Source: Gudongella sp964604145 (GTDB taxonomy: Bacteria > Bacillota > Clostridia > Tissierellales > Tissierellaceae). Taken from it: DNA of 24,688 nucleotides. Below, in pieces: positions 22,857 through 24,688 of this stretch. Every line of letters starts with the position of its first letter. The first letter of the stretch is position 1. The stretch lies in the NCBI GenBank assembly GCA_964604145.1, contig CAZRXS010000018.1:1-24688 (forward strand). Reading direction: 5' to 3'. A program made the translations under genes and the position numbers. The notes beneath the pieces were generated by a model that made no database searches, was not told the DNA's origin, and was given only the letters and a program-made list of their open reading frames with translations.

Positions 22857-23012
22857 ATCTTTACGGAAGACCACAGGTCTCCCCTACGAATTGTCATTCT
22901 GAGCGTCAGCGTGAGAATCTTACTCTTTTTTATTTTCAAGAAACACAGATTCCTCGTTGCACTCGGAATGACAGAACATGTTCTGGAGACCACAGGTCTA
23001 TCCCTACGATTC
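22857..23012. repeat. Dispersed composite repeat, element 3
   Basis: Fills the gap between the ccdA promoter and the MATE gene. Order: hairpin GGAAGACC-ACA-GGTCTCCC (22865-22883, one mismatch) then CTACGAATT; arm TGTCATTCTGAGCG...GAATCTT (22892-22921); arm AGATTCCTCG...GGAATGACA (22947-22973); palindrome AGAACATGTTCT (22974-22985); second hairpin GGAGACC-ACA-GGTCT (22985-22999) then ATCCCTACGAT. It shares the preceding ATCTTTACGG with element 1. Confidence 0.8.
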
Positions 23013-23053
23013 CGATAAACGGATTTGCCTATTCCCACAATCCTTAATCTTTT

Positions 23054-23086
23054 AATTGTGAATTGTGAATTATGAATTGTGAATTG
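23054..23086. repeat. Heptamer tandem repeat AATTGTG
   Basis: About 4.7 copies of AATTGTG, the third reading AATTATG, immediately downstream of the MATE stop codon (minus strand). Too short and simple to be a CRISPR or a gene feature. Confidence 0.8.
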
Positions 23087-23088
23087 AC

Positions 23089-24474
23089 CTACACTCCATA
23101 AATCTCAACATCTTTCCAGTGTCCTTGTCTAAATAACAAATATATTAATATTCCAGAAATAATATATGTTAAGTTAATTGACACCCAAACACCTGTTGAA
23201 CCCCAACCAAATAAAATAGCGAGTATATATGATAAACCTGCTCTAATTATTAACCAGGTAAATAGTGTAATCTGAAATGGTCTTTTTGTGTAACCTGCCC
23301 CCTGCATTGTTCTTGAAAAAATAATTGCAATTGCATGAAATGGTTCAGAAACTGCGATAATTAATAAAAATCTTCTGCCCACATCTACAACTGCTTGATT
23401 AGGTGCATCAAGGAAAAAGTTTATAAATGGCTTTGCAAAAATTGCGAATGTTACCGAAATAGCAAACATTACAATTGCACCTAAAATTCCTGTTGCTCTG
23501 CCACTTGCTTCTGCTCTGTCTGGTTGATTTGCGCCTAAGTTCATACCTGATAATGTGGCTGCAGCAGTACCAATTGCAAGCCCAGGCATTAAAGCATATT
23601 GATTTAGGTTCGTTCCGATTACAAAGGCAGGAACTGCTGAAGCAGAGTCTATAGTTCTTGCCAAAATTGCAAATAGTATAAATGTACTTGCATTTCTTGA
23701 AAGCCCTTGTAGTCCTGCAGGAATTCCAATCTGTATAATTTGCTTTGAAGCCTTCCAAATTGGGGTAAACATATCCTTCAAACTAACAGATACAGAAAAT
23801 TTACCACTTAATAAAGCACCCCATCCTAAAATTACTCCAACTATCCTTGAAAGGGCAGTCCCCATGGCAGCACCGGCTACACCATATGCAGGAAATCCTA
23901 GCATACCAAAAATAAATATAAAGTTACCTCCAATATTAACTATATTCATAACTATATCAATCAAAAGTGGAGTTCTTGTATCCCCAGCTCCTTGTAAAAT
24001 TGACTTGGCCATAAAATACAAGAGAAAAAAAGGTACAGCAACAAAAAACACTCTCATATAATCCATGGCTAATTTTAAAACATTTTCATGTACACCTAAG
24101 AGCCTTAAGCTATATTCATTTGTCAATAAACCAACAGGCACAATAAATAAAGATAATAAAAGCGACAGTATAAAAGCCTGCCCTGCTGCTACACTTGCTC
24201 CTTTCTTATTTCCACTTCCAACAAATCTAGCTACCATAGCTGTGGTACCAGTTGATATAGCCATAACTAAAACCATAAGGATCATAACAATATTTCTACT
24301 TGTACCCACAGCAGAAATAGCATCAACCCCAACAGTTCCAACCATCTTTATATCTATTGTACCAACAGATACTTGCAAAACAGATTGAATAATAACAGGC
24401 CATGCCAAGTATATTACGCTTTTATATAAATTATCACCTTTTAATAGGTATTCTCTTTTCTTATTAACACTCAA
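23089..24474 (-). CDS. MATE family multidrug/cation exporter
   Basis: 461-residue membrane protein with about 12 transmembrane segments in two homologous halves, the size and pattern of MATE exporters, which use sodium or proton gradients to expel cationic drugs and metabolites. Signatures: WPVIIQSVLQ near the N-terminus, GAGDTRTPL and its second-half match GAGYTKRPF, and GVAGAAMGTALSR. Start at TTG 24474: GGGAG lies 8 nt upstream; a GTG at 24483 overlaps that site. Monocistronic. The drug range cannot be inferred. Confidence 0.93.
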   Translation of the reverse strand: MSVNKKREYLLKGDNLYKSVIYLAWPVIIQSVLQVSVGTIDIKMVGTVGVDAISAVGTSRNIVMILMVLVMAISTGTTAMVARFVGSGNKKGASVAAGQAFILSLLLSLFIVPVGLLTNEYSLRLLGVHENVLKLAMDYMRVFFVAVPFFLLYFMAKSILQGAGDTRTPLLIDIVMNIVNIGGNFIFIFGMLGFPAYGVAGAAMGTALSRIVGVILGWGALLSGKFSVSVSLKDMFTPIWKASKQIIQIGIPAGLQGLSRNASTFILFAILARTIDSASAVPAFVIGTNLNQYALMPGLAIGTAAATLSGMNLGANQPDRAEASGRATGILGAIVMFAISVTFAIFAKPFINFFLDAPNQAVVDVGRRFLLIIAVSEPFHAIAIIFSRTMQGAGYTKRPFQITLFTWLIIRAGLSYILAILFGWGSTGVWVSINLTYIISGILIYLLFRQGHWKDVEIYGV

Positions 24475-24594
24475 AAAAATCACTCCCGAATAGATTATAG
24501 CATTACTAGTATTAATTATCTAGAGACTCTAAATAATTAATTTATATATATTGCCTCACTTGTAGTATAATAGACACAAAGGTTGGGTGATGCT
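24475..24594. other. Divergent intergenic region right of the MATE gene
   Basis: 120 nt, strongly AT-rich. A consensus TATAAT on the plus strand (24566-24571) may be a promoter for whatever starts at the right edge; no -35 fits at 16-18 nt. On the minus side GCTATAATC near 24493-24501 may be the -10 for the MATE gene. Confidence 0.35.
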
Positions 24595-24675
24595 ATGAAC
24601 AATAAAGGCAATGTTATGATTTTTATATATATTTTACTTAAACTTCGCACATCGATAATCACTTATGAACCTTGA
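24595..24675 (+). CDS. Possible 26-codon reading frame near the right edge
   Basis: ATG at 24595 follows TATAAT by 23 nt and a G-rich GGTTGGGTG. The 26 residues begin MNNKGNVMIF and are hydrophobic in the middle, then stop at 24673-24675. It could be a leader peptide, a broken gene start or chance; what follows is outside the window. Confidence 0.2.
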   Translation: MNNKGNVMIFIYILLKLRTSIITYEP

Positions 24676-24688
24676 AAATTCAATATTT

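Noticed and set aside
22847..23038. 63-codon minus-strand frame between ccdA and the MATE gene
   Set aside because: Consists of the composite repeat (its VIPSATRNL stretch is the translated TGTCATTC arm), a frequent false gene call.
23054..23086. Possible CRISPR-like array
   Set aside because: Repeat unit is only 7 nt with no spacers and no cas genes nearby.

Overview
The window is AT-rich, with strong Shine-Dalgarno-led genes (GGAGG/AGGGG), several TTG or GTG starts, and a hybrid-cluster protein whose N-terminal cysteine spacing is the one found in strict anaerobes. Together these suggest a low-GC anaerobic Firmicute, probably a clostridium or a relative in the Tissierellia. This placement is inferred from protein and base-composition character; no RNA gene is present to confirm it.

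Layout. 1-2923 (minus): a chromate-transporter gene cut by the left edge, then hcp (hydroxylamine reductase/hybrid cluster protein) behind its own terminator. 3168-4194 (plus): a D-cysteine desulfhydrase-like PLP enzyme with a short upstream reading frame overlapping its start. 4191-6823: a complete IS66-family element (tnpA-tnpB-tnpC, 25-bp imperfect inverted repeats, perfect 8-bp target duplication GTTGTAAA). It sits exactly on the last codon of the PLP-enzyme gene and restores both the lysine and a stop codon, so that protein is unchanged, while the gene's old terminator is now about 2.6 kb away. 6859-10356: an accessory, decaying island. It holds a TOTE-type primase-helicase-PLD gene broken by an internal deletion, an apparently intact VapBC toxin-antitoxin pair, a possible transposase scrap, and a HIRAN-like gene with a stop right after its start codon. 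A 64-bp promoter segment is present twice, once in front of vapBC and once in front of the HIRAN-like gene.

10493-14253: an HTH-TPR regulator (plus) converging on a three-gene minus-strand operon (small membrane protein, DUF2812 membrane protein, lipoprotein) of unknown function. 14612-24474 is mostly core housekeeping and envelope biology: a YbiT/YkpA-like ABC-F ATPase whose second ATP site looks dead, HtrA-type membrane protease, MBL-fold hydrolase, YczE-like membrane protein, TtcA-like tRNA thiolase, YchF ATPase, a CcdA-TlpA thiol-redox pair, and a MATE exporter.

Three intergenic gaps (14338-14486, 18373-18508, 22857-23012) carry members of one dispersed composite repeat family made of short hairpins followed by CCCTA plus paired TGTCATTC...GAATCT arms. 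Two of the hairpins differ by compensatory base changes. No CRISPR array, tRNA, rRNA or riboswitch was recognised. I did not find a clearly new multi-gene system. The best leads are the silent IS66 insertion with its self-insulating expression signals, the duplicated promoter in the defence-like island, the structured repeat family, and the uncharacterised DUF2812 operon.
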